A stretch of DNA of 8,024 nt from an uncultured Armatimonadota bacterium (GCA_903881535.1 CAIRTT010000488.1:1-8024), one strand, 5' to 3'. Shown: positions 1 to 6,548, counted from the stretch's first letter. Numbers and translations: made by a program. The notes: generated by a model from the letters alone, not told the origin.

Positions 1-159
1 AATCAGAACGGGCAGCTTATTGGTAAGCCCGGGTCTTGCAGCGGCGACGTTTGCAGCTAATGGTGAATTTGGACTTGCTGCAGGGGCATCCTTTTTAACC
101 CAGCCAGTGGATGAACGCCAAAGCAACCAGTTGACATCCAGCGAGTGGCTAGCATTGCT

Positions 160-510
160 CTATGCAATCCCATCTGGCCTTTCCTTGTCCGGTTGTCTAG
201 CATTGGATGCTAATGCATCCTCACCATTTGGCGTCCGTAGCCCGTTATTGACATCAACATTTGCGGGCACATTGACATCCCGTAAGGATATTGAAGCGAA
301 TCGCATCCGCATTTCCGTTGTATCTGGTGTTCTAAATGTCCACGCTGTGCGAACCTGGCGTACGGACACAAAAACAGCATCCGCATTGGCCCTGCTTATG
401 GGCAAATCAGGTTTATCGACCAATGTAGCCCACACAATCGAGAGCGCCGAAGCCAATAGGATTAAGTTTCCAAAGCCAGTTCGAATAGGGCAAAAGGAAT
501 CTTTGGTCAT
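160..510 (-). CDS. Possible membrane-anchored hypothetical protein, perhaps interrupted by TAG
   Basis: I do not recognise this protein. Read on the minus strand from an ATG at 510 it gives 116 residues: a short basic-leaning N-terminus, a hydrophobic stretch at about residues 16-31 (LILLASALSIVWATLV) that could be a signal anchor, then a polar part with charged residues. It ends at a TAG at 160-162, but the same frame stays open beyond that stop to base 1 (53 more codons). The gene may therefore be nonsense-interrupted and continue past the window edge. The opposite strand is also open over 2-532, but that product is Ser-rich and poor in acidic residues, like the antisense reading of parB. 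For that reason I prefer the minus strand. The start is weak: there is only a GGTGG two nucleotides before the ATG. It diverges from parA across the parS sites. No function is assigned. Confidence 0.35.
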   Translation of the reverse strand: MTKDSFCPIRTGFGNLILLASALSIVWATLVDKPDLPISRANADAVFVSVRQVRTAWTFRTPDTTEMRMRFASISLRDVNVPANVDVNNGLRTPNGEDALASNARQPDKERPDGIA

Positions 511-533
511 ATCCACCGCTGGCACATCGTGAC

Positions 534-557
534 GAATTGTTTCACGTGAAACAATTC
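534..557. promoter_or_regulatory. parS: parS centromere site 1
   Basis: This is a perfect match to the 16-bp chromosomal parS sequence TGTTTCACGTGAAACA at 538-553, the loading site for the ParB CTPase clamp. The palindrome continues beyond the core, giving a perfect 24-bp inverted repeat. It lies upstream of parA and just upstream of the possible minus-strand gene starting at 510. Confidence 0.96.
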
Positions 558-595
558 TCATCTTCGACAGTGGCCCCAAACACTGACCTATTCCT

Positions 596-621
596 GTAAT
601 TGTTTCACGTGAAACAATTAC
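596..621. promoter_or_regulatory. parS: parS centromere site 2
   Basis: This is a second perfect TGTTTCACGTGAAACA at 601-616, inside a perfect 26-bp palindrome. It shares 22 identical bases with site 1. The centres of the two sites are 63 bp apart, about six helical turns, so both present the same DNA face. It ends 52 bp before the parA start, so ParB bound here could also affect parA transcription. Confidence 0.96.
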
Positions 622-644
622 GCATTCCAGAACACCCCACAACG

Positions 645-660
645 GTACACTGTTGTGTAC
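645..660. promoter_or_regulatory. Possible parA promoter with operator-like inverted repeat
   Basis: GTACAC-TGTT-GTGTAC is a perfect 6-bp inverted repeat with a 4-bp spacer between parS site 2 and the parA start. It contains TACACT (646-651), which could act as a -10 box and would place transcription start near 658, followed by GAGG (664-667) as ribosome binding site. I see no convincing -35 box at 16-18 bp. A protein bound to the repeat would cover the -10 and could give autorepression. Role inferred. Confidence 0.35.
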
Positions 661-673
661 TTCGAGGACAAAA

Positions 674-1522
674 ATGGCAAGACATTGGGCAGTGGTCAAT
701 CAAAAAGGTGGTGTTGGCAAGACCACAACTGCGATCAGTCTTGCGGCCGCGCTTGCTATTCACCGGCGTGTTCTCCTCGTCGATACCGACCCTCAGGGAA
801 ATGCGACAAGTGGCGTAGGCGTTGTTCGGCGTGTCGGCGAACCGGACACGTATCGGGTCCTCACTGGGGATGCGACGGCGCTTGATGCCATTATCCCCAC
901 TGCTATTGGCAATCTCGACCTCATACCAGCGACGATTGATCTGGCATCTGCAGATTTGGCCCTCTATGAGCTCCCAGACAGAGAGCGAATTCTCCGTAAA
1001 GCGCTGGATAGCGTCAGCCACCGATATGACTACATCATCATAGATGCACCACCATCCCTCGGCTTGCTGACGATCAATGTTCTTGCAGCAGCAGATGAAG
1101 TGATTATCCCGATGCAGTGTGAGTATTTCGCCCTTGAAGGCATTTCACAGCTTCTTGAGATACTGAAGCGTATTCGTAGTGGCATCAACCCAGATTTGTC
1201 GATCGCACGCGTGATCCTGACGATGTTTGATGGCAGGACCAATCACGCCAATCAGATTCTTAATGAAGTACGTAGTTTTTTTGGTGACAAAGTCTCAAAT
1301 ACAGTCGTACCTAGAAACATAAAGCTTTCCGAGGCTCCAAGCTACGGACAGCCAATCACCGTTTACGATCCCCGCTCAAAGGGAGCGGTCGCTTACACAG
1401 AAATCGCCAAGGAGTTGTTGACCCATGCTGAAGGACGGGATGCCATCATCGACACAGAAGAAGGGGTTGGGTCGCGGGCTGGACGCACTACTGCCTGGTG
1501 GCGGAAACGCCCCGGATCTTGA
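674..1522 (+). CDS. parA: ParA/Soj chromosome partitioning ATPase
   Basis: This is a deviant-Walker P-loop ATPase that binds DNA nonspecifically as an ATP dimer and moves ParB-parS complexes, segregating the origin region. The 282-residue product shows the deviant Walker A KGGVGKTTT at residues 11-19 with the signature lysine K11, the Walker A' region DTDPQGN at 37-43, Walker B IIIDAPPSLG at 111-120, and the ParA-typical VVPRNIKLSEAPSYGQPI near 221-238. The ATG at 674 is preferred over the GTG at 653 because GAGG lies 6 nt upstream and the protein then begins MARHWAVVNQKGG. The last 27 residues are unusual: they are translated from DNA that also encodes the ParB N-terminus in another frame, an 83-bp overlap. 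A normal ParA would end near residue 253. Confidence 0.97.
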   Translation: MARHWAVVNQKGGVGKTTTAISLAAALAIHRRVLLVDTDPQGNATSGVGVVRRVGEPDTYRVLTGDATALDAIIPTAIGNLDLIPATIDLASADLALYELPDRERILRKALDSVSHRYDYIIIDAPPSLGLLTINVLAAADEVIIPMQCEYFALEGISQLLEILKRIRSGINPDLSIARVILTMFDGRTNHANQILNEVRSFFGDKVSNTVVPRNIKLSEAPSYGQPITVYDPRSKGAVAYTEIAKELLTHAEGRDAIIDTEEGVGSRAGRTTAWWRKRPGS

Positions 1523-2357
1523 TGGTCTCCTTCGGAGCGAACCACAACGTGAGCTAAGCATCACCCAGATTCAACCGAACCCAAACCAACCGCGGACATT
1601 CTTTGACTCGGATGCACTCGCAGAGCTGGCAGCATCGATTAAGTCGACTGGCATCGTCCAGCCTATTCTCGTTCGACCCATTGGCAATGCTACATTTGAG
1701 ATCGTCGCTGGTGAACGTCGCTTTAGGGCGGCATGTTCCATCGGGATGCTGCGTGTACCGGTGGTTATCAAGCCATATTCGGATGAGGAAGCCCTTACCG
1801 TCGCATTGATTGAAAATCTGCTACGAGAAGACCTTAGACCACTTGAAGCTGCTGTTGCGTACCAGAAGTTATTGGACACGTATGCGTGGACACAGGACGT
1901 TCTTGCAGCAAAAATTGGTAAAAGTCGCTCTGCTATCGCAAACTCCCTCCGTCTTCTGGGCTTGTCGACACCCGTACAGCAGGCATTGGATGCAGGCGAG
2001 ATCTCCGAAGGGCATGCCCGTGCTCTCCTTGGCAACAAGGACCAACGCACGGATGACAGCTTTATGCGACGGCAACAAGAGCTTCTGCGTGAGGCAAAGG
2101 CTGGCCGGATGACCGTGCGCCAACTGGAATCCGAAATGACATCCAGCGAAACGAAAGGTGAAATCCGACGTGCTGACCGTGTTGCCAAGCGTGGCTCCAC
2201 AGAAGTTCAAGCCGTTGAACAGCTCCTTAGGAACGCACTTGGGATGCGCGCTCGGCTCACAGGTAATCTTGACAAAGGCACCGTTGTTATCACCTATGCA
2301 TCGCAGGAAGAATTGACGCAAATCGTCGACAAAATCACGGGTGGAGATGGAAGTTAG
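1440..2357 (+). CDS. parB: ParB/Spo0J partition protein, CTP-dependent parS-binding clamp
   Basis: ParB recognises parS, binds CTP and spreads as a sliding clamp, stimulating ParA ATPase. In the 305-residue product the N-terminal KKGLGRGLDALLPG (residues 7-20) is the conserved ParA-contacting segment. The CTPase domain includes QPILVRP, GERRFRA (91-97) and ENLLREDLRP (125-134), which carry the expected nucleotide-contacting motifs. A helix-turn-helix lies at about 151-172 (TQDVLAAKIGKSRSAIANSL), and the C-terminal 45 or so residues fit the dimerisation domain. The start at 1440 has AAGGACG just upstream. The in-frame ATG at 1425 is possible but less well placed. The gene overlaps parA by 83 bp and the next gene by one base, so it is probably translationally coupled on both sides. 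The two perfect parS sites upstream support the assignment. Confidence 0.97.
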   Translation: MPSSTQKKGLGRGLDALLPGGGNAPDLDGLLRSEPQRELSITQIQPNPNQPRTFFDSDALAELAASIKSTGIVQPILVRPIGNATFEIVAGERRFRAACSIGMLRVPVVIKPYSDEEALTVALIENLLREDLRPLEAAVAYQKLLDTYAWTQDVLAAKIGKSRSAIANSLRLLGLSTPVQQALDAGEISEGHARALLGNKDQRTDDSFMRRQQELLREAKAGRMTVRQLESEMTSSETKGEIRRADRVAKRGSTEVQAVEQLLRNALGMRARLTGNLDKGTVVITYASQEELTQIVDKITGGDGS

Positions 2358-2923
2358 TGCTGGAAATCCGATCCCTTGCTGTGACCGGACGCTTGCTAAG
2401 CACATCGTTTTCTGTTCGACTTGGCGATGCGATTGTGATCACGGGACCAAACGGCTCTGGGAAATCTACCCTGCTTGATTGCATTTCAGGAGTCCTTAAG
2501 CCATCCAGCGGTGTTGTTTCAATCGAAAATAAGGTGAAACCGGCCTACCTGCCACAGCTCCCGCCAAGGCCATTTGCGTACACGGTACGCGAGTACCTGA
2601 TGGTTGGTGATCATCAAAATCCGTCGACTAAATTCAACGCGATGTTTGATGTTGACTCGCTCATGGACAAGGAAATAACATCGCTTTCTGCGGGGCAATG
2701 GCAACGAGTGGCTATCACAAAAGTCCTGTCACAACCGAGTTCGTTGGTCTTATTAGATGAACCCGATGCACCGTTGGATACCCAGTGGTCAGAATACCTG
2801 GATCGTGTGCTTTCCGATGAAATCTCAGAGGGCAGAGTCATTGTGGTTACACTCCATAGACAAGATATCCAGAAATGCTGGAAATATCAGCACCTAAACT
2901 TAACGCCTCTGGCAAGTTCTTAA
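2357..2923 (+). CDS. Small ABC-type ATPase, orphan, coupled to parB
   Basis: This is a single nucleotide-binding domain of 188 residues. It has Walker A GPNGSGKST (30-38), Q-loop glutamine in YLPQ (Q67), signature LSAGQ (110-114, a variant of LSGGQ), Walker B VLLDEP (131-136) with catalytic E135, D-loop APLD (138-141) and switch histidine H157. All ATPase motifs are present, so it should hydrolyse ATP. It ends soon after the H-loop and lacks the C-terminal extension of many importers. No permease or binding protein is encoded in the window, so the substrate is unknown. The size is like small ATPases such as CcmA, or metal-type ATPases. The GTG start shares one G with the parB TAG, indicating translational coupling to the segregation operon, which is an unusual neighbour. 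Its function could be transport with a distant partner, or non-transport. Confidence 0.9.
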   Translation: MLEIRSLAVTGRLLSTSFSVRLGDAIVITGPNGSGKSTLLDCISGVLKPSSGVVSIENKVKPAYLPQLPPRPFAYTVREYLMVGDHQNPSTKFNAMFDVDSLMDKEITSLSAGQWQRVAITKVLSQPSSLVLLDEPDAPLDTQWSEYLDRVLSDEISEGRVIVVTLHRQDIQKCWKYQHLNLTPLASS

Positions 2924-2958
2924 CGTTTACGTGTGAAGTTCTTAACAATACTGGCAAG
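2899..2958 (+). promoter_or_regulatory. Direct repeats resembling a PHO box before phoU
   Basis: CTTAAC occurs three times, at 2899, 2919 and 2941. The last two lie within an 11-bp perfect repeat AAGTTCTTAAC (2914-2924 and 2936-2946) with a 22-bp period. A second pairing, CTTAAC-N4-CTGGCAAG, recurs at 2899-2916 and 2941-2958. Repeats in steps of about 10-11 bp on one DNA face, with the last copy where a -35 box would lie relative to TACACT at 2967, are what PhoB/PhoP-type response regulators use. Cyanobacterial PHO boxes in particular are built on TTAAC-like units. The role is inferred from this layout and from the phoU gene that follows. Confidence 0.45.
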
Positions 2959-2966
2959 TAGGTTGC

Positions 2967-2972
2967 TACACT
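2967..2972 (+). promoter_or_regulatory. -10 element of a leaderless phoU promoter
   Basis: TACACT ends 9 nt before the phoU ATG, so transcription would begin at or within a few bases of the start codon. No Shine-Dalgarno sequence is present between them (GTCCCCACA). No good -35 is visible. The repeat at 2936-2946 occupies that place, as in activator-dependent promoters. Confidence 0.55.
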
Positions 2973-2981
2973 GTCCCCACA

Positions 2982-3647
2982 ATGTCTAAGGAAAAGCAAC
3001 CTAGTGATCTCGAGCTGATGTCCATCACAGCGATGATCGTCGAAATGAGTGTCGCTGCCGAAGACATGCTGAGCGCCGCCGTGCGCGGTCTGACCCTACA
3101 GCTGACCGATACATGCCAAAATGTCATCGACAGGGATGCCGTTGTTGATGGTCTTGAGGTGTCTCTCGAGGCAGCTTGCGTCAAAATGATAGGGCGTCAC
3201 AACGATAAGACACTCGACATTCGTGCCATCAGCAACATCATCAAAAATGCCAGTGATCTGGAACGGATTGCTGACTACTCCGTGGATATCGCACGGATTG
3301 GACAGCGGATGGCGGATGAAGCTATCTACAAACCACTGATTGATGTTCCACGCTATGCAACGGTGGCGTATGGGATGATTCATGACAGTGTGGATGCCTA
3401 CTTGTCCCATGATACTGAGCTTGCCGCGCAAGTCATCAAGAGGGATGACACGGCGGACCTGTACTACGCACAAATGCGCGCAACACTGATTCAAATTCTG
3501 CAGCAAGATACACGTAGCGTGATGCAAGCAACGTATCTGCTTCAGGTAGCCCACTTCCTCGAACGCATTTGCGACCACTGCACCAATATTGCCGAGCGGA
3601 CTACCCATCTGGGCACGGCTCCAAATCGCGGCAAAAAATCAGCCTGA
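2982..3647 (+). CDS. phoU: PhoU-type phosphate uptake and signalling regulator
   Basis: PhoU is a cytoplasmic helical protein that restrains the Pst phosphate transporter and the PhoR-type sensor kinase when phosphate is sufficient. The 221-residue length is typical. The two repeated three-helix halves are visible through their metal-binding type motifs: DLERIADYSVDIA (ERIAD at 94-98) closes the first half and FLERICDHCTNIAE (ERICD at 194-198) closes the second. The N-terminus is hydrophilic and the C-terminus ends in a basic tail. No pstSCAB or phoR-phoB genes are in the window, so phoU stands apart from its usual operon. The start has no Shine-Dalgarno sequence and is probably leaderless. 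Direct repeats upstream suggest control by a phosphate response regulator. It may be a separate transcription unit from the parA operon, although only 58 bp separate them. Confidence 0.94.
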   Translation: MSKEKQPSDLELMSITAMIVEMSVAAEDMLSAAVRGLTLQLTDTCQNVIDRDAVVDGLEVSLEAACVKMIGRHNDKTLDIRAISNIIKNASDLERIADYSVDIARIGQRMADEAIYKPLIDVPRYATVAYGMIHDSVDAYLSHDTELAAQVIKRDDTADLYYAQMRATLIQILQQDTRSVMQATYLLQVAHFLERICDHCTNIAERTTHLGTAPNRGKKSA

Positions 3648-3673
3648 CAGAGACGCTCACACACGGGTAAGAT
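3644..3673 (+). promoter_or_regulatory. Leaderless promoter for the 3681-5249 operon
   Basis: CTGACA (3644-3649), overlapping the phoU stop codon, and TAAGAT (3668-3673) are separated by 18 bp. The -10 ends 7 nt before the ATG at 3681, so the transcript should start at or one base before the start codon. No Shine-Dalgarno sequence is present. Confidence 0.55.
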
Positions 3674-3680
3674 TGTCTTC

Positions 3681-3977
3681 ATGGAGACAACAGATGATGT
3701 CATTAATGACTTTATGGGCGGTACGCTCAGAGCGAATCAGTGGCGTGAACTGAGGTTTGTCCTTGAAGCCCGTCTCGTAGATGCAAAACTGCAGCTGGTG
3801 GATACACCAGCAGGTAGCACTGCGCATCGTAGCCTCCAACGCAAAGTCAAAGAAATGACCTTACAGGTCAACGCCCTCCTGCAGGAAGAAGCTGTCGCGC
3901 AGTTTGTCGAAGATTCCGTCATAGCAACGGTTTCACGACCACATCCCCTTGAAGTCATGGATGGCTTTGACGACTAG
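3681..3977 (+). CDS. Small helical hypothetical protein
   Basis: I do not recognise this 98-residue protein. It is acidic at both ends and predicted by eye to be mostly helical. Residues about 20-38 (QWRELRFVLEARLVDAKLQ) and 46-74 form amphipathic segments with heptad-like leucines, consistent with a helical hairpin or short coiled coil. There is no signal peptide, membrane segment or cysteine. The tail is EVMDGFDD. It has a clear leaderless promoter of its own and its 3' end overlaps the HAD gene by 17 bp, so it heads an operon and is probably translated in coupling with it. A role as partner or regulator of the downstream gene is possible but not shown. Confidence 0.75.
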   Translation: METTDDVINDFMGGTLRANQWRELRFVLEARLVDAKLQLVDTPAGSTAHRSLQRKVKEMTLQVNALLQEEAVAQFVEDSVIATVSRPHPLEVMDGFDD

Positions 3978-4689
3978 TCCGATATGCATCTGGTTTGACC
4001 TAGATGACACGCTGATCACGACAACCAAAAGCCTGACGGCAGCAGTCAAGGCCAGCAAAGCGTTCATCGAAACGGATTATCCTGAATTCAGTGAACGTGA
4101 CATCGCAAACAACAGCATGGATGTCTGGCTCACTGAGCTTGGTCCTGATACCCCTGGCTTTGCAAACCTGCCCCAAATGTCTTTGAACGCGTTTCGTAGT
4201 CATATCGCAAATGGCACTCTGTCTCGGATGGGCATTCAGACTATCGATACTGTCCGCCTGATGGAATGTAGTGCTCTCGCGGAAGAGTCTGCGTGGAGCT
4301 GCTTTCCGGGAGTCCATACACTCCTCGAAGGTCTACATCAACAAGGGACTACCCTTGGGGTCATTTCCAACGGTCCGACAGCACTCCAACACCGCAAACT
4401 ATCGCTGAGCGGCTTGACCCGATACTTTACGCACGTTCTCCTTGACAGCGAAGTTGGAGTCAGTAAGCCTGACAGCAAAATTTTTGAAGCTGCAGAAACC
4501 TTGATGCCAAATTATCGCCACGTAATGATTGGAAATGACCCCGATGCGGACATTAATGGTGCAATCAGGGCTAAATGGACAGCCTTTTGGTTTACGCCGG
4601 GCTGGGATGGTGAGACAAAACCAACAGAAGTAGGTTATATTCCCATCCAACATCATAGTGAGATACTTGGATATCTGACAAAAGGTTAG
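3961..4689 (+). CDS. HAD superfamily hydrolase, probable phosphatase
   Basis: This is a 242-residue haloacid dehalogenase-like hydrolase with all four motifs: DLDDT at 13-17 (nucleophile D13, acid/base D15), VISNG with S136 in motif II, K169 in VSKP as motif III, and GNDPDADI (191-198, D193 and D197) as the magnesium-binding motif IV. The helical cap between motif I and motif II (about residues 20-115) places it in subfamily I, near phosphoglycolate phosphatase and YjjG-like nucleotidases. The substrate cannot be read from sequence. I chose the ATG at 3961 over the TTG at 3949 because it puts the nucleophile at residue 13, the usual distance from the N-terminus. GAAG lies upstream as a weak ribosome binding site. 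It overlaps the preceding gene by 17 bp and the next gene begins 5 bp after its stop. Confidence 0.92.
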   Translation: MALTTSPICIWFDLDDTLITTTKSLTAAVKASKAFIETDYPEFSERDIANNSMDVWLTELGPDTPGFANLPQMSLNAFRSHIANGTLSRMGIQTIDTVRLMECSALAEESAWSCFPGVHTLLEGLHQQGTTLGVISNGPTALQHRKLSLSGLTRYFTHVLLDSEVGVSKPDSKIFEAAETLMPNYRHVMIGNDPDADINGAIRAKWTAFWFTPGWDGETKPTEVGYIPIQHHSEILGYLTKG

Positions 4690-4694
4690 TCACG

Positions 4695-5249
4695 TTGAGC
4701 CTCCAAATCTGGACACCGCGTCAGGGTGCATCCGGTCTGATTATCATCCCGAAGCCTACTCCCATACTGATCGTCACAGGAGGGAGAGTTCATTCGTGGA
4801 CACCCCAACAAACTAGGGCAACAGAACCATCAGCAACGGTTGAACTCCACCGATCAACCGGTGGCATACTTTACGTAAAACAACGGTCAGCGAAACCACG
4901 GCGGATTATCGGGCATCCAGAGCTCGCGATGGGCGCCACCGTCCGTAAGGACGACACCCTCTATGTCAGCATCAGTGAGGCCATTTATCGCCAGCATCAC
5001 GGGGAAGACGTCGAATTACACTTCACATCAACATCGGAAGATGACAATACACTCGCGTGTACCAAAGAGCAGGTCTGGAAACAGTGGGATAACGATACGC
5101 TCTCGGATGGTTGGACACGTCCACGGTCTGTATCCACAAGTGCTAAAGGAAACATCCAAACAAAACACAGCGACACAAGCATGCCAAATCCAAGTGACGC
5201 TGATTTGACGACGGCCCTCGAACGCCTTCGAAGCATCCGTGGATCCTAA
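4695..5249 (+). CDS. Hypothetical two-part protein, third gene of the HAD operon
   Basis: I do not recognise this 184-residue protein. The first 110 or so residues look beta-rich (LIIIPKPTPILIVTGG, GGILYVKQ, DDTLYVSISEAIY). Residues about 125-165 are polar, Ser/Thr-rich and probably flexible, and the last 16 (DADLTTALERLRSIRG) form a short amphipathic helix that could be a docking tail. There is no signal peptide or transmembrane helix. The TTG start at 4695 is preceded by AAAGG nine nucleotides upstream and lies 5 bp after the HAD stop, so it belongs to that operon. Initiation at TTG suggests modest expression. It faces the protease gene across an 11-bp gap in which I see no terminator hairpin. 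Confidence 0.75.
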   Translation: MSLQIWTPRQGASGLIIIPKPTPILIVTGGRVHSWTPQQTRATEPSATVELHRSTGGILYVKQRSAKPRRIIGHPELAMGATVRKDDTLYVSISEAIYRQHHGEDVELHFTSTSEDDNTLACTKEQVWKQWDNDTLSDGWTRPRSVSTSAKGNIQTKHSDTSMPNPSDADLTTALERLRSIRGS

Positions 5250-5260
5250 TATCGGTCAAT

Positions 5261-6373
5261 TTATGGCGCTTCTGAGAGCTGTACCTCTACTTCGCCCTGC
5301 TGATTTCCACGGCGAATGGCGCACTTCACTTTGGAGCCGATTTTTTGCGCTTCCAAAACTCGGCGGAATGAGAGCTCATCCGCAACCTTTTGGCCAGCAA
5401 ACTTCGTGATTAGGTCTCCCCGTTGAAGTCCAGCATCGACGGCTCCCATCTCACGGTACAAATTCCAGACGACGACACCTGTAGCGTCAGAGCCGACACC
5501 AAGTGCCCGACGAAGCCTGTCATCCAGATTCACCACGATTATGCCCGCCGTCGGTCTCCTGACCTTCCCAAACTTGCGGAGTGAGTCCGCAACACGCATC
5601 GCGGTCTGAATAGGAATCGAAAACCCGATGTTCTGTGCATCATTTCGGACAAGCGTGTTTATACCGACCACACGACCTCCAAGGTCAACGAGGGCGCCTC
5701 CTGAATTTCCAGGGTTGATGGCAGTATCCGTCTGAATCAGGTTCTCGTAGAGGCGATCTTCTACTGCAATTGGCCGCCCGAGTGCACTCACCACACCGCT
5801 CGATACAGATGCTGATAAGCCAACGGGATTACCAATGGCGATGACAGACTGACCTGGCACAAGGGAGCCATCCAAACCCAGTGATGAAGCTGGAAGCGAA
5901 TCCTTGGTTTCTATTTTTAAGAGGGCCACATCGGAGCTGCGATCAGTACCAACCGCGGATGCCTTAAAGCTACGGCCATCCGGGAGGCGCACGGTGATCG
6001 AGCCATTCGTATCAACAGCCTCGCCAACAACGTGCTGATTTGTGAGGACATAGGCATCCTTGAGGAGAACACCCGAACCAGCTCCCGTCGGAACCTCCCG
6101 TGTTTCCCGCCGGCCACCGTTGCCCCAGAAGCGATCCATGGGGTCATCGAATACCTGATAAACCTGCCGACTTGTCGTGTCGATCGAGACCACCGCGGGA
6201 GCTGCGAGCTTTACGGCAGCTACAATGGGTTCTTTGGATGCATCATATGGGGCAGCAGCAACGGCACTTAGCGAGCCTAGCCCGAGAATAGATGTCCTCG
6301 CATCACGGACACAAGCACCAATCGCGACTCCAACAAGGACAAGTCCACCCAATAGGATGACATTTGACTTCAT
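5261..6373 (-). CDS. HtrA/DegP-like trypsin-type serine protease with PDZ domain
   Basis: This is an exported quality-control protease of 370 residues with an S1 (trypsin-like) domain followed by one PDZ domain. The catalytic triad is visible: H114 in TNQHVV, D148 in SSDVALL and S224 in NPGNSGG. The PDZ region spans about 270-368 and includes GLQRGDLITKFAGQKV. The N-terminus has K2 and a hydrophobic run ending IGAC at residue 21, which fits a lipobox, so the enzyme may be a lipoprotein anchored on the outer face of the cytoplasmic membrane. A non-cleaved anchor is the alternative. I chose the ATG at 6373 because GGAG lies nine nucleotides upstream. Earlier in-frame ATGs at 6382 and 6415 lack good sites. 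A single PDZ domain is typical of DegS or HtrA forms rather than two-PDZ DegP. It is convergent with the preceding operon and upstream of a long gap. Confidence 0.95.
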   Translation of the reverse strand: MKSNVILLGGLVLVGVAIGACVRDARTSILGLGSLSAVAAAPYDASKEPIVAAVKLAAPAVVSIDTTSRQVYQVFDDPMDRFWGNGGRRETREVPTGAGSGVLLKDAYVLTNQHVVGEAVDTNGSITVRLPDGRSFKASAVGTDRSSDVALLKIETKDSLPASSLGLDGSLVPGQSVIAIGNPVGLSASVSSGVVSALGRPIAVEDRLYENLIQTDTAINPGNSGGALVDLGGRVVGINTLVRNDAQNIGFSIPIQTAMRVADSLRKFGKVRRPTAGIIVVNLDDRLRRALGVGSDATGVVVWNLYREMGAVDAGLQRGDLITKFAGQKVADELSFRRVLEAQKIGSKVKCAIRRGNQQGEVEVQLSEAP

Positions 6374-6548
6374 CTGATTCATCTCCAAAACGACATGCCA
6401 GTCATGGCACAACAATAAAGAAATTGACGCATAGAAGACGTGAGATAGTTCCCATAAACGTGTCTCAAAGTTAAGTTGCTTGCATAAATTTGCAGTGAAC
6501 GACGTGATTTAGCAGACACCATCATCTGAAATGTGCATCAAACAATGA

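Noticed and set aside
2..532. Plus-strand open frame running in from the left edge and stopping at 532, before parS
   Set aside because: The product is Ser/Ala/Leu-rich and low in acidic residues, as is the antisense reading of parB, and it does not match the RsmG protein often found before parA. The minus strand looks more protein-like. The call is close and not certain.
1571..2405. Long minus-strand frames opposite parB
   Set aside because: They are antisense to an unmistakable ParB and have biased composition (Ser/Arg-rich). They are shadows.
3096..3608. 170-codon minus-strand frame opposite phoU
   Set aside because: It is exactly codon-aligned antisense to a clear PhoU and has no recognisable domain.
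3930..3937. GTTTCACG, a parS half-site
   Set aside because: Only one arm is present and the palindrome is broken. A chance 8-mer inside a gene.
5250..5260. Bidirectional terminator between the convergent genes
   Set aside because: The 11-bp gap and its flanks show no stable hairpin followed by T-runs.
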